In this document: piece after piece, positions 36,130 through 47,194 of the stretch
Layout of the letters: each line of letters opens with the position of its first letter
How positions within the stretch are numbered: the first letter of the stretch is position 1
Assembly: GCA_030272585.1 (NCBI GenBank)
Contig: BSYQ01000002.1
Span: 6,262,001 to 6,326,000 of the forward strand
Direction: 5' to 3'
Source of the DNA: Bryopsis sp. KO-2023
Taxonomy: Eukaryota > Chlorophyta > Ulvophyceae > Bryopsidales > Bryopsidaceae
Length of the DNA stretch: 64,000 nt
Made by a program: the position numbers and the translations under genes
The notes under the pieces: generated by a model
What the model was told of the DNA's origin: nothing
Databases searched by the model: none
Seen by the model: the letters and a program-made list of their open reading frames with translations, nothing else

Positions 36130-37290
36130 AAGCACGTAACACTCTTGCATCTCGCGTCTGCGCTCAACTTACGCTCAGCCTGCGCTCAACCTGCGCTCAA
36201 CCTGAGTCAGTTAAGCGATGCCTGCATCAGTCGCACTCACTGCGTACACTGCAACTCTTCCTGGTCGCACCAACTTAATGTGTGCTGCGCAATTCTCACT
36301 CTCGCATACAACCTGCCACGTTCTGTGCAAGTCCATCAGATCCTGCACCTTGTGCCGACCTTGCACAGAGCTGCGCGTTCCAGCGTCAACTGCGCGATCC
36401 CTGCATCAGCTGCGCGATCCCTGCATCAGCTGTTCCTTCAATCGACACGCAGTCCCAACATCGTCTGCGAACTTCCATCAAGAGCTGCACAGTTCCATAA
36501 ACACTGCGCAGTCCCTGCATCCTGCATAGGCTGCCCAGCCTGCATCTGCGCGAAATGTCCCATCGACATTGCAATCCGCTGCACGCAGCGTAACTCTGTC
36601 GTCTGCAGTGCAATTTCGCATGTGCAGCGCTTTCCTGTGGCTGCTGCGCGTCACATCATCCACTTACGCAGTGCCAACATTCGCTGCGCACTTCCAGCAA
36701 AACCTGCGCACGTTCTGTCTGCGACGCAATCCTGCCCGCGGTACATTTCCATATTCGCTGCGCAACCTTGTATCAACAGCGTAATTCCACATCTGCGGTA
36801 GAACTCTGCATCTGCGGCGCAATCTTGGATCTGCTGCGCATTCCTGGATCTGCTGCGCAGTTCTACACCTGCGACGCAATCCTCCAAATGCTGCGCCACC
36901 CAACGTCTCCTGCGACGCTGCATAGTCGTGCTGCGCTTGACAATGCTGCGCGCCTGTGTGTAAGCTGCGCTTCTACATACTCCAATGTATTGCCCTGCGC
37001 TCTACACATCACTTCTGCGAAATCTGTCTGCCGCAGTGTTCTTACACACACTGCGCCCATTCTACTCCTGACGCTGATTCAGCGACTTTCCTTCACACAG
37101 CACACTCGAACACTCCAATAGATAACTGCAAATCTGCAAAGCACTGGCGTTTGTCTGCCTTGCAAACCTCTGCTTTGCACTGTGCTGTGTGCCTGCCAGT
37201 GTCCTGCGCCTCTGCGCCTTCTCACTGCGCGCCTGCCGCGCATACTGCTGCCTCTGCAGCCTGCCAGACTCGTTTGTGATCTTGTCACAA
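36130..37290. repeat. CTGCGC-rich degenerate minisatellite
   Basis: Words CTGCGC, CTGCGCGATCCCTGCATCAG (twice in a row near 36399-36438) and variants recur at roughly 20-30-base spacing for more than a kilobase. It lies just inside the 5' LTR in element orientation. The many overlapping frames of 60-218 codons here on both strands arise from the repeat and are not called as genes. Confidence 0.6.
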
Positions 37291-37294
37291 GCCT

Positions 37295-37306
37295 GCTCCG
37301 AAACCA
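37295..37306 (-). other. Primer-binding site of the LARD-like element
   Basis: One base inside the 5' LTR the minus strand reads TGGTTTCGGAGC. It matches the plant initiator tRNA-Met primer-binding site TGGTATCAGAGC at 10 of 12 positions and has the usual ACA-T-TGG junction. The same variant occurs next to the LTR at 61.17 kb, so it is a shared feature and not chance decay. Confidence 0.75.
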
Positions 37307-37307
37307 A

Positions 37308-37957
37308 TGTAACGAATCTGCCCTGCAGATCGCTTTTTCTGCTTCAATACACTGAAGACTGCGACCCTGCCGGTCTGCCAGTCTGAACTGCCGTTCTATT
37401 GAACGACCATGGGAGAGACACTTGAACCTAGCAAGGTTCAAGGGCGAGATCAGGTTCCAAACTAAGGTTAGGTTAAGTTACAAGAATGTCCAAGCCCCAA
37501 CAACTTATACCGTTTCTTCCAACCCTGATCCAAACTGATCCTAAGCCATAACATCAGTCTGCATCAGTGTTGCAGACCATCAAACTACCAAGTTCCTTTC
37601 AGTCCCCTTTCATGACATGCAGCCTCAGACACCTTGCACGGTACTGCGGTCCTGAGTCTGCCACCTAAGACCTTCTAGAACCTTGTGCCTGCCAGCTCTG
37701 CAGCCCACGTTCTGCAACGCTGCCAGCACCTGTCTGCCATCAGCAACCCTGTCAGCCCGACTACTCTGCCACTTCGTCAGTCTGCCAATCTGCTGACTAC
37801 CAGTCCTTTAGTCTGCAGGTCTGAAGGACCTGAACCATTCCTGCTTCTGCAGAATCATAGCAGTCAACCTGCAGCTCTAACCTGTCAGCCCAATCACTGC
37901 CAGTCTGCAAGCCTGCAGGTCTGCCTGAATCGCCTTTGATTCTGCCGAATCACTACA
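37308..37957 (-). repeat. 5' LTR of the LARD-like element
   Basis: This is 650 bases starting TGTAGTGATTCGGC and ending GATTCGTTACA when read on the minus strand, with TG…CA ends. It matches 28871-29520 without differences that I noticed, and is about 90-95% similar to the solo LTR at 40806-41447. It is rich in CTGCAG and CTGCC words. Confidence 0.9.
37504..37509 (-). promoter_or_regulatory. Candidate TATA element in the 5' LTR
   Basis: On the minus strand the LTR reads GGTATAAGTTG about 450 bases from its start, leaving roughly 200 bases for R and U5. The position is plausible for a U3 promoter, and the same word is at 29067-29072 in the other LTR. No transcript start can be seen from sequence. 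Confidence 0.35.
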
Positions 37958-37962
37958 GTTGA
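37958..37962. repeat. Target-site duplication GTTGA, right copy
   Basis: It directly follows the LTR end CACTACA and matches 28866-28870. Confidence 0.85.
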
Positions 37963-37979
37963 GGGCTTGGGAAAGATGA

Positions 37980-38350
37980 CTACTATAACGAATCCACCTG
38001 CAGCTTTCCTCTGCAAACATCCTGCACCCTGCGGACAGGTACATGACTACTGGAGACGGCTGCAGTAGATGCAGGATTGCTGCAGGAAGCTGTAGCCGCC
38101 TGTAGGGTGACACGAGTGACAAACTGGACCAAGGGGTCGGCCAAGGAAGTTTTGGAGACTTCTAGAAAGGAAGTGAGGGGTTGCAGCAAAGCCGTTAGGT
38201 GGCTGCGGCTGTGTTATTAATGAGGGGACTTTGTGAGGATCGGTAGGACAGGCTGCAGACCTCAGGTTTGAGCTGCAGCCAGCTTGTTGGCAACAGACTG
38301 TTGCACAAGCCGGATATTGGCGCGTGCTACAGACCAATTTATGTCTGCAG
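37980..38350 (-). repeat. Diverged LTR-like fragment next to the LARD-like element
   Basis: The start (TATAACGAATCCACCTGCAG, then CTTTCCTCTGC and CCTGCGGACAGG) resembles the start of the LARD LTR (TGTAACGAATCTGCCCTGCAG), and the next 350 bases have the same CTGCAG-rich texture. The far end is not definable. It may be an older relative into or beside which the recent element inserted. Confidence 0.35.
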
Positions 38351-38429
38351 CCTTTCCAAGCAACATTTACTTTGGATTTGGCCTAACATACGTTGGAGAC
38401 ATTGCTCAAGGACCTACTAGCGCAACAGC

Positions 38430-38876
38430 TTAAAACCTTGGCGAAGACTGAGCCTCTAAACCGGAACCAAAAAAAGGGAGAAGCCGGGGCCCCAAGCTGA
38501 GGGATGACATGGCAACGACCCAAGAAGATCCCAGTGCTACGTACCACGCACCCAACACAGGTGGAAAATGCTTTGTATCAATAACTACCACTCCTCGAAA
38601 CGTTTTAGACTGCGATCTGTAACACGTCAATGCAAGCCCCATTCGCAACCCGAACTGTTTTCTGCTCACTTTATAAGCCCTCGCAAACGTGTTAGAATAC
38701 GTCGAACGCGTCACTCTTTTCACTTCCCCCGTGGATTCGATTTTCACGTCAACGTGATCCGTCCCTAGTGCTTCGATCATGCCAGCCGTCCCGTTTGCAA
38801 CGCCTCCCGTTACATCTTTGTTTTCCGTGAACAACATGGGCATCCCGATCGCTTATGTTTTTGCGATCACCACTTT
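38430..38876 (-). pseudogene. PIF1-type helicase C-terminal relic
   Basis: On the minus strand the frame from 38843 down reads GMPMLFTENKDVTGGVANGT, matching the PIF1/Helitron-helicase motif G(x)PVM(L)xxNxDxxxGLxNGT. It continues with QFGLRMGLALTCYRSQSKTF, like the motif FPLxLAxAxTIHKSQGxT, and then YVAL as in GQxYVALSR. The SQ core is kept, but Lys and Gly of KSQG are changed to Arg and Ser. A stop (TAA, 38853-38855) interrupts the frame just upstream, and upstream sequence is frameshifted (38877-39141). PIF1 helicases unwind DNA 5' to 3' and also occur in Helitrons and large DNA mobile elements; the origin is not determined here. Confidence 0.65.
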
Positions 38877-39102
38877 TCATCAAACTCGTTTTTATTCCCG
38901 AACTACTCGGCATGTGACGCTTTAACGCGTCGCCTTTTTCGAGCGTGGGCAACGAATACTCAAGCGGCGAAGCTAACACCTCAAGAAAGGGATGTGCCCA
39001 TTGCGCTATTATGGATGTTGGTAAGTCTAGGTCTGGGAACAACAGAACCGTGGGTATGTCGAGCTTGCGTTGAAGTTTTGGCATATTTTTTCCTTTACCG
39101 CG

Positions 39103-39925
39103 CGTCATCCCATCATTTGGCGGAAGTAGGAGATTTTGCATAGGATGATGTTCAAGTGGTGTTTAAAGAGAGACGTTTAAAGGCCAAGACAACTGCCACT
39201 CAATTTTTGCGTCAACGCACGTTGAACCAAAAACATTTACCGTCAAAGTCTGGTCATCGTTGCTTTGCTTTTCATCATTTATCGTTTTGTTACGACTGGC
39301 TTTTATATCCGGTGTGATATTTGGATCCAATCAGCATAATTTATTAATTGGTTCATAAAAGAGTTTTGTTCGGGTTTGGGTCACAATTACCAGACGCTAC
39401 ATTCACGTGTGCATCACATTGAATTTTTTAATGGTGGAATGCGTTAAACGAACTATCATAAATTGTGCTTAGTACAACATCGTTAAATTTAGAATGTTCC
39501 TCGAGTTTTGTTGCACGACGTAATTGCGAAGAAAAATCTTTGCTCGATGTTTGAAACATCAAGACCGTGTGCTTCGAAGTTTAACAGAAGGAAGAAAATG
39601 GAGTGTCGAAGAAGCGTTCAAACAAGAAAAGAAGCTTGAAGTCGGAGCACTATATGATTATAACGATAGATTTCTTGGGTGCAAGTCGGAGAGAATATAA
39701 AGATTTGACTATCTGAGTTTCCGGCACCTACTCTCCAAGATATTTGAAAAGCAACTTGCAAAAGCCAACATTAAATGTCGCTTGGGCACGTAGAAGTATT
39801 ATTGATGGAGCTAAAGTTGAGATCCCGTGTCATTTGTCATTTGCTTCTCCGTCCGAAGAATCCCATACTTGATGATTTTCGATAGTTTCACTCGAGGTCT
39901 GATTACCACTTGTGAGATAGTCAGA
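39103..39925 (+). repeat. Dispersed repeat family B, copy 2
   Basis: It is highly similar to 3822-4640 over about 820 bases, with substitutions and small indels (for example an extra base at GACGTAATTGCG). The frame KIFARCLKHQDRVLRSL … KWSVEEAF … LYDYNDRFLGCK is preserved on the plus strand. The left edge of similarity lies right at the end of the helicase relic, which runs the other way, so the two would be divergent if they were part of one element. Copy 1 has no helicase at its left, so that link is not established. Confidence 0.65.
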
Positions 39926-40029
39926 CTTATAGTAATCCTGTTGCGCGCCAAGCGTGGCTTGGTAAACTGATTTTTTTTTTCAAGGAAGCATGGGTGTAGA
40001 TTGTAGTCGGTCATATTTTTGGACAGTGT

Positions 40030-40270
40030 CAAGGACAACTTCCTCGGTATGCTTCATTCTACATTGCTCCTACAAACGAATGTACTCTTCCCCCTCTTTT
40101 TAAATGGCGGTAAAATAAAGTGGGGACTCCCCATTGAGGAGGGCACTTGTTAATCACTTGATAGCGTTGGGAGGTATATCTGCTTGAAAAGGTGTTATAT
40201 CTTTCCATCTATATGAAGGAAACGATGGTGGGCATTTATGGCATCAAGCTATCGATAAGTTGGTAGCACT
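40030..40270. repeat. Dispersed repeat family C, copy 2
   Basis: It matches 9110-9290 with indels, sharing ATGGCGG(T/C), GGAGGGCA, TCACTT and TATATGAAGGAAACGATGGTGG. It is diverged; no shared frame could be followed. Confidence 0.4.
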
Positions 40271-40800
40271 AATCAGCACCAATTTTTGCTGCCTTGGGCG
40301 TAGCAGAAGATAACAATTGTCAAAAACTCAATAGCAAGAAATCTCGATATCAAAGAGGTCTTGAGTTTTTCCCTTTTTTTCCCTGTCATGATTTCGTTTT
40401 TTTAATTGGATGCCCCTTGCAACTAATCCAAAGGTGGCATCAGCGTTTGGTTGAGACCTGTAGGACCAACCTCATAAAGAATAGGTGGGCTAATGACAAG
40501 GTCACAAAGCTTTTCGCTCTTGGAATTTTTGAAACAAGATCCCCACCCTCAGCCAGCTTTGGAGTTGGAGGATCTTGAATTTCCTAATCGTGAGCCCCAA
40601 ATCGAAGATAAGGCGCCGGTGTGTAGTGGGAGCTGACGAGAGGGATCAAGGAGAGGAGTGGCTTGAGTAAAGCGCGGGGTTTATTAGTTTTTCTTTTTAG
40701 CACGTACTTTTTTTCATGTACATCAGTGCGTGCACTTTTCATTTGGATCCAATGATCACTTCCACCTTTTTTTTTCCCTCATCACTTTCTCGGCATCCTG

Positions 40801-40805
40801 CCTAC
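40801..40805. repeat. Target-site duplication CCTAC, left copy
   Basis: CCTAC precedes the solo LTR at 40806 and is repeated at 41448-41452 directly after it. Confidence 0.8.
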
Positions 40806-41447
40806 TGCAACGAATCTGCCCCTGCAGATCGCTTTTTCCACTCAAGTCCACCGAAGACTGCAACCCTGCTGGTCTGCCAGTCTGAAACTGCCGTTCTATT
40901 GAACGACCATGGGAGAAACACTTGAACCTAGCAAGGTTCAAGAGACGAGGTCAGGTTCCAAACTAAGGTTACAAGAATGTCCAAGCCCCAACAACTTATA
41001 CCGTTTCTTCCAACCCTGATCCAAACTGATCCTAAGCCGTAACATCAGTCTGCATCAGTGTTGCAGACCATCAAACTACCAAGTCCCTTTCAGTCCCCTT
41101 TCATGGCATGCAGCCTCAGACACCTTGCACGGTATTGCGGTCCTGAGTCTGCCACCTAAGACCTTCTAGAACTTTGTGCCTGCCAACTCTGCAGCCCACG
41201 TTCTGCAGCGCTGTCAGCACCTGTCTGTCGTCAGCAAACCTGCCAGCCCGACTACTCTGCCACTTCGTCAGTCTGTCAATCTGCTGACTGCCAGTCTATC
41301 AGTCTGCAGGTCTAAAGGACCTGAGCCATTCCTGCTTCTGCCGAATCATAGCAGTGAACCTGCAGCCTAATCTGTCAGCCCAATCACTGCCAGTTTGCAA
41401 GCCTGCAGGTCTGCCTGAATCGCCTTTGATTCTGCCGAATCACTACA
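40806..41447 (-). mobile_element. Solo LTR related to the LARD-like element
   Basis: This 642-base copy of the LTR at 28871-29520 has TG…CA ends, roughly 90-95% similarity by eye, and its own 5-bp duplication CCTAC on both sides. There is no internal sequence. A solo LTR forms when the two LTRs of a full element recombine. It is older than the LARD-like element judging by its substitutions and indels. Confidence 0.85.
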
Positions 41448-41452
41448 CCTAC
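41448..41452. repeat. Target-site duplication CCTAC, right copy
   Basis: It directly follows the LTR end CACTACA and matches 40801-40805. Confidence 0.8.
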
Positions 41453-41507
41453 AAACTCAACAGTTATATGGTTGAGCTTTTGCTTTATTGCCCGTATTTA
41501 TGACAAC

Positions 41508-41616
41508 AGCAGCAGAGGTAGAGATCGAGGACGGGCTCTTTCGAGGCGAGGATGGGCTCTATTGGGGCCAGTATTATAGGAGCATCGCACACAAATTCGA
41601 CAAGCCGATGTACAAG
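41508..41616 (+). pseudogene. Exon-like segment, unrecognised
   Basis: The frame reads AEVEIEDGLFRGEDGLYWG and QYYRSIAHKFDKPMYK and ends exactly at a canonical donor GTAAGT (41617-41622). A candidate acceptor (ATTTATGACAACAG) precedes it. Its composition is protein-like. No partner exon or domain was identified, so it may be an exon of a decayed host gene or mobile-element gene. Confidence 0.3.
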
Positions 41617-41719
41617 GTAAGTAGAAACATCACATTTGATCAACCTGATCATTTTCATCCACCAAACCATACTTATCGATTTAGATTTTTTAATTTGGTA
41701 GCCTTTGACTAGATTTTCA

Positions 41720-44660
41720 CTTTTGTTTTTGTTCGTGTACTCTAATGACCACTTGCGGAACGATAATTTTCTTTCTTCCTTTGGAATTATCACCTGGAGC
41801 AACATTATTGTGATCTTATTAGTGCAGTTCACACATGCTTGACACAAGCATGACAGGTAGGAGAGAATTGGAAGAGAAATGCTACGGCTCATGTCGTAGT
41901 TTTTTTACTTTTCCGGAAATGAGATTTTCTGGGGTGAGGGGACCCCTTAACCGCCGAAATGTTCGGCCCACAAGAAAATCGCTCAGAAGGTAGGCCTCCC
42001 GGCCGGCTTGGCGAACTTGATTTTTTTTATCCTATTCTTGGTTGGGACGTTTTGGTCTTGTAATCAACACTATGGGAAGAAGTTAGAAGGGGGCGACACC
42101 ACTGGTAATCGATGCAACTTCACGAAGTTTAAAAGTGTCTTACTCAAATTCGTCCAGAGAAGAGTGTTTAATGTTGTATGCATCTTATTAAAGAAATCGA
42201 TTACTTACTTAAATCAATGTCGTTGGATTTTTTATGTGGGGGTAATGAATACAAAGATATAGAGAGAATTGATTTTTTTCTGTGAATTTGGGCGTACGAA
42301 TGTTAACACTTTGGTATGTCATCGAAAGCCCCCGTTCTTCTTGGAATGAGGATCGATGCAACGATGATTCAAGAATTTTTGGTGCAACGAAAAGCGAAAA
42401 AGAAACGCAAAGCTGCCCAACTTAGTTAACAATATCATTCCAGCAAGGGTTACTAAAACAGGGGGGTCGCGACAGGGGGTCCATCTCGACACAACAGCTA
42501 CAAAGGGATAAGTTTCCCACAAGCTTTTTCTTGTTTAAATACTTACGTTAGATCCCAAAAACCATTTCTACCTAAGCATCGTTTACCATACATCGTGATG
42601 GCAAAGGTGACCAATCACCTCCGAAGATTGTCTCTGTGGCACACAATACACCTTACCCGGCCCACTTTCGGTGGGAATTTGATTGTGGATAAAGATCGAG
42701 AAAAAAAATATGTCAACTTGTTGTGTTACATAAAGCTCCTCACCGGGTCAATCTATGCAACTATGGTGGCATGAATTTGTTTCCCTTGTCTGATACTGTT
42801 CGAGTCAATTCTCTTCGGAAGATCAATTGAATAAAAAATTAGATGGAAGTTATTATTAGCTTGTTGAACAGGAATATACCACTTAAATATGAGATGAACA
42901 ACCCCCGATGTCTCTTTTTTCTCAATCTTGGTGTTGGTTTCTAAGGGGAAAGGTGAGTCCCAAGATTTCGTGGCGATAGAACCTTTTAAGTGTTGATCGT
43001 AGAAGCGTACTGGGACGTGAAGATTAGACCAAGAGAATTTAACATCCGATTGTTTTATTAACATAAATACGGAAATTTAGCAAATGAAATATTTCGAAGC
43101 ATATCTTGGTGGATGGCAAGTTTATTTAGGAGCCAGAATTATGTACCTTACATAGATGAAAGGTTGTAGAAGGTTCGGTGTAGGGAGTGCAACATCTATT
43201 AGCATCTGTACACATGTACATATCTAGACTCTGTCCTTCGTAGTATACATAATGCCTAATGTGATTTTTACTCTATTGACAATTGTGTCATATGATCATA
43301 TGCTTTAAAAAAGGACCCGATATTCTCAAGTCAGATTTCACGTGCTTCTAGAAGATGAAATTAAGTTCCAAGACAATGGTGGTTTTTTGCAATCACGTGT
43401 TCTCTAATAAGCACCGTTTTCTCTCGAGAGTAGATTCCAGATGAGATTCGCACCTGCGCTGAAAAGATCATAATTTTTGTTGAGATGTTTTTAACAATTT
43501 TGCGTGGGGGTTTCTTGATGTTGTGCGGGGTTTCAGATAGGTTTTGCTATCAACGCAAATTATCGCGGAATATCGGCAACATTAGGTCTTGGAAACCGCT
43601 TTGGGGCCCTTTCGCATGCTCACACTCATGAAGCAGTACGCAGAGGGCTCGACGGTAAAATAAACAAGACAAGTACTCACGGCGTGCTGAATACATCCCG
43701 TGCAGAGGTTTCGAGCACTTATGCGAGGTCCTAGAGTTAACCAAGAAAAACTTTTTCTATTTCTTGTGTTTCATCTATGCAGCGTTCAAACGCGGAACTG
43801 CGGGGTTGTGCAAGTTTAATGCGGCGTTGAATTGTTTTTTTCAAATCATTTTTATGCGTGTTTATTGTTGTTGTAGAAGGTGGTGCATGACGTGTGGGCG
43901 GGGGCAAAAGCTCGTTGTGAGGTTACATAGTGGAGGACTCATTATCAGGGATGAGACGAGGACGAAGCTCGCGAAATACATGAAAATAGGGGTCTACAAG
44001 ATACTTTTCTATCCCTCCAATCAGGTTGAGGTACGAGGCGGGGGGATGGTCTTTCCTTTGCCTATAAAGTCATTAGTGATGGTGTAACGGATAGGTATCT
44101 ATGAGGTAATAAATCGTTTGTGTGCATGGTTCAAATGCGTTTGTGCAAGAGGTCAAGCTAATGGTGGTATGAATTGGATTATTCTAGATTCAACTTAACT
44201 GAGGATGAATCCTTGTGTCTTGTGTCTTTTAAAATGAGATATTCAAAGTTTTGTAAGATGTTTTTGAAGCTTAACGAACTCAAGAGCATTGTAAGCGTGA
44301 TGGAACCGTTTTCTATAGATTGCTCGACGATAGTGAAAAAATTGGAGCTTTATTTATGACCGTCACTAGCCTACTTTTTCTTGTCCTTCAAAGACCATGC
44401 ATCTATTGAATCAACCAGAAGAGAAAAGACATGGGTGGATATGGTTCCTTTTATCATTCAAAAATGAACTTTCTGGGAGATATTGAATGCGGCTATTCAA
44501 TGAATACGACCTTTTCATAGGGTAAAGCATTGACTTCGATGAGGAGAGAGAAAACGTCACACAACGCTCATTTCATAGATATTCAAGTGGAAAGAGGTGC
44601 AACGACTCGCATGATATCGCACCCTTGTTGTGGTTAATTATTGCCAAAGTCATGTTGTTT
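41720..44660. other. Gene-free stretch
   Basis: No gene can be supported. Frames at 43764-44087 and 44174-44359 are AT-rich and lack motifs; the second may be part of the coding-like region that begins at 44665. The sequence resembles the decayed blocks of the first 18 kb. Confidence 0.35.
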
Positions 44661-44664
44661 GTGA

Positions 44665-45190
44665 TCAACCGCCTTTCAAGATAGGACATGGTTAGATTTG
44701 CACCAAACGATTGAGATCACCCCATTGGAAACATGTTCTCCCGCAAAATATAAGGCCTTCCTTAAAGAGGTGAAGCAATAGGAAAATGATCAGTGGGGGG
44801 GGTCTTGCGACAAACATTTGTTGATCGCTTTAATAAACGAACTTGCAGCCTCCCCGGGTGAAGAGACTTGGAATAGTGTTGAGCATAATCAAAAGAAGGC
44901 CCAGATCATCCGCATGCAATAAGTCATCGACCATAAGTTTTGCAAGAAGGTACTAGTTTTATTGACACACCACTTTTATTTGAAAACATATTTGTTTCTT
45001 CCAGAGCTCAACACGAAGTGAGATTGCTTCTCGAGCAACTATCGGGGTTAAAAACACGAAACTAGCTAGTGATTATTGACGTACTATTTTTAGAGGAGGG
45101 GCTTGGATGACCGATGTTCGGGATGTAGACGAGCTCTTCTAAGAAAGGGTCAAAGGAGTTCTTGGTGTTAAGAATCGCATCAATCCCAGC
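44665..45190 (+). pseudogene. Two-exon-like coding relic, unrecognised, related to 54.48 kb
   Basis: From 44665 to 44949 a frame reads RTWLDLHQTIEITPLETC … DKHLLIALINELAASPGEE … KKAQIIRMQ and ends at a GT donor. It contains two stops, TAG at 44779-44781 and TAA at 44920-44922, each at a position where CAG or CAA would fit. A short intron (44950-45004, ending TTTCTTCCAG) leads to sequence whose DNA matches 54465-54640. The amino-acid frame in the second part differs between copies because of indels. It looks like one family of decayed, intron-containing genes. No domain is recognised; a Gag-like helical protein is possible. Confidence 0.35.
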
Positions 45191-45202
45191 AATCGTTGAA
45201 GC

Positions 45203-45240
45203 CAATATATATATATATAAGTGAATATATATATAAGTGC
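45203..45240. repeat. AT microsatellite
   Basis: Two TA tracts (ATATATATATATATAAGTG and AATATATATATAAG) lie side by side. Confidence 0.8.
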
Positions 45241-45607
45241 CTTATTGTTAAGTTTTCGCCGACAGCTAAGATACACATTAAGCTGATGAAATAAAGATCT
45301 ATCACAAGTGCATGTTTGTTTTCTATTTTGTTTTTTGTTTTCATTTCTAAAAAAAATTAAAATGATGGAACAGGAAGAGGACGAGAATGAAAATAGGGGA
45401 GACGGTGGAGAGAACGATGAATTGTTTTGACAAAAAGTAGGCATTGAAGATGCAACCTGGCGAATTCCATTCTTTAAGGGAATAAGAGTTGTTAACCGAA
45501 TTTTGCTTTTCAACCGAAATGATGCAGATTACAAAATCTTAATTAAGCTATTTATGTAGTATTAATTAAGGCTCCTCATGGGCCCCCTTTACGTCCATCT
45601 CAAATGA

Positions 45608-45844
45608 ATGAGCGCTCATTCCAACATCGAAAGAGAAACGATGTTTACTATTTGCATAGGGAGTTTCATTGCAACGACCCGCGACAGCAACCCGTTGAAC
45701 AAAACTCAGGGAGGTCGGAAAGTACGGTTGCTAGCGAGTGGAACTTCGGATGAATTTGAGGAGGTTAATCGGCTTTCGAATTGGATTTGCTCGAGGACTT
45801 CAATCTTTCATGGCAGAAGCATCCAGTTCCAGTTCCTAATTTGA
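45608..45844 (+). pseudogene. Unrecognised 78-codon frame
   Basis: It contains ERETMFTICIGSFIATTRDS and SGTSDEFEEVNRLSNWICSR. It is coding-like in composition, with few homopolymers, and opens without a convincing start. There is no domain match from memory; it may be a fragment of an old element gene. Confidence 0.2.
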
Positions 45845-47194
45845 TGAGATCAAATCATGTGCCTCACTCCCCAAGGCCTGATCGGCTATTTGTGTCTTCC
45901 GTCATTTCCCTTTATGCTACCTTCTCTACCTTTGTTAAATAGATGCCTTTACACTCTGGCCTCTTTTTTCCATGTTTTTGGACCATTTATTTATGCTCGT
46001 TGGGACTACGAAAAGTTTTTACGATATACCGTTCAAGGGTCAACACCACGCCTATCTCATTCTTAACACAAGGTTGAAGTTGGTGGAAAGGAGGCTATGG
46101 CTTACCGCACACATAGCACTCGATTGTTGGACAGTGTGTATTTTTTGACACGACTCTATGGGCCTAGGATTAGGGTTGGGAACGGGGTTAGGTATTTGCA
46201 TACTGACGAGCTACACCTACTACACTCGGATTCAAGAAAACACTCCTTCAAGTTAGTCTGCACGTTGATCATAAAAGTAGCTTTCGAAGAACGATGAGAG
46301 GAAGGGACGGCCAAAAAAAAAATACACGATCGTGAGGAAAGCGAACAATGATGTACGTAATAAGCGTGTCTCACAACACTTAGAAAAGATATCGTGCGAA
46401 GAATAAAAAACAAATTGCTGGTGCAGACTCTCTACTAGACATGAACTCGTCGATGAGCGATGATGGGTTGATTAACGAGACTTCTTACAAGGTATGGTGG
46501 CGTTGGCATAAAGAGCGACGGTGGGTCTAAGAAAAGAGGCTATGAATAAGAAAGCCGACTTTTCGGAGATAAAAAAGACTTTGTCAAGGCTCCTGATGGA
46601 AGAACAACAGAAAACGTCGAGGGGTAACGCCAAGAGGGGCAAGTCACCCCCCTTCTCCACCCCACCCTCGCCAAAGAAAAAAGTCCGTGACAAGGTCGAA
46701 CTTCCAAGGCCTTCTTCTCCTTTCTTTTTTTTCTTTTCTCTTAATTGTTTCTTTTGCAGAACGCTCCAAATACTTTGAATGACTTCCAGAAAAAGTTAAA
46801 GAACTTGAACAAAAAAAGGAGCTTCAGCATTGTCTCTTTCTATAGATATTCAAACATGATCTGAAGTCTTTTTCCCATTTTACACATGGTGGGAAAAACC
46901 ACGCAACATATATCGTGTCGTTGGCCCTAACGTATAGGGAGAAAAGAAAAAAAGAAAAAGTACAAGGTTGCATGGTTAAAACTTGTACACCTCCAAGGTA
47001 TCGACTAAAAGTTATTTGCTAGCAATTGTAAAGACTCCTCCTAGCAAACGCCCCTTTCGCCAGCAAGTTTTCTACAGATTGTACTCCGAGCCCCACGTAC
47101 AGCGCAGAAAAACTGAGCCGCCGCAAAGTATTTTTTTAGGATATAATGAAAGGATTTAGAGCAAACTTAGTGTGTGCACATCTCGTTGAGTTTT

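Larger units (their letters stand above)
28871..37957 (-). mobile_element. LARD-like non-autonomous LTR retrotransposon
   Basis: Two direct 650-base terminal repeats (28871-29520 and 37308-37957) that I could not tell apart by eye flank 7.8 kb of internal sequence, with GTTGA duplicated outside. Orientation is minus: on that strand the LTR begins TGTAGTG and ends GTTACA, a primer-binding site follows the 5' LTR and a purine tract precedes the 3' LTR. No capsid, protease, reverse transcriptase or integrase motif is readable on either strand, so it must have been mobilised by proteins from elsewhere. The large, non-coding interior fits the LARD class. Identical LTRs imply recent insertion. A tail-like remnant at about 31.2 kb suggests descent from a gypsy chromovirus. 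Confidence 0.85.

Noticed and set aside
36145-36801. 218-codon frame, the longest in the window
   Set aside because: It is generated by the CTGCGC minisatellite (repeated CA/CS/AVP words), with long frames on the other strand as well.
38430-39925. Helitron call for the helicase region
   Set aside because: No Rep/HUH motif, no TC start or CTRR end with hairpin was found nearby; only a PIF1-type helicase part is visible.
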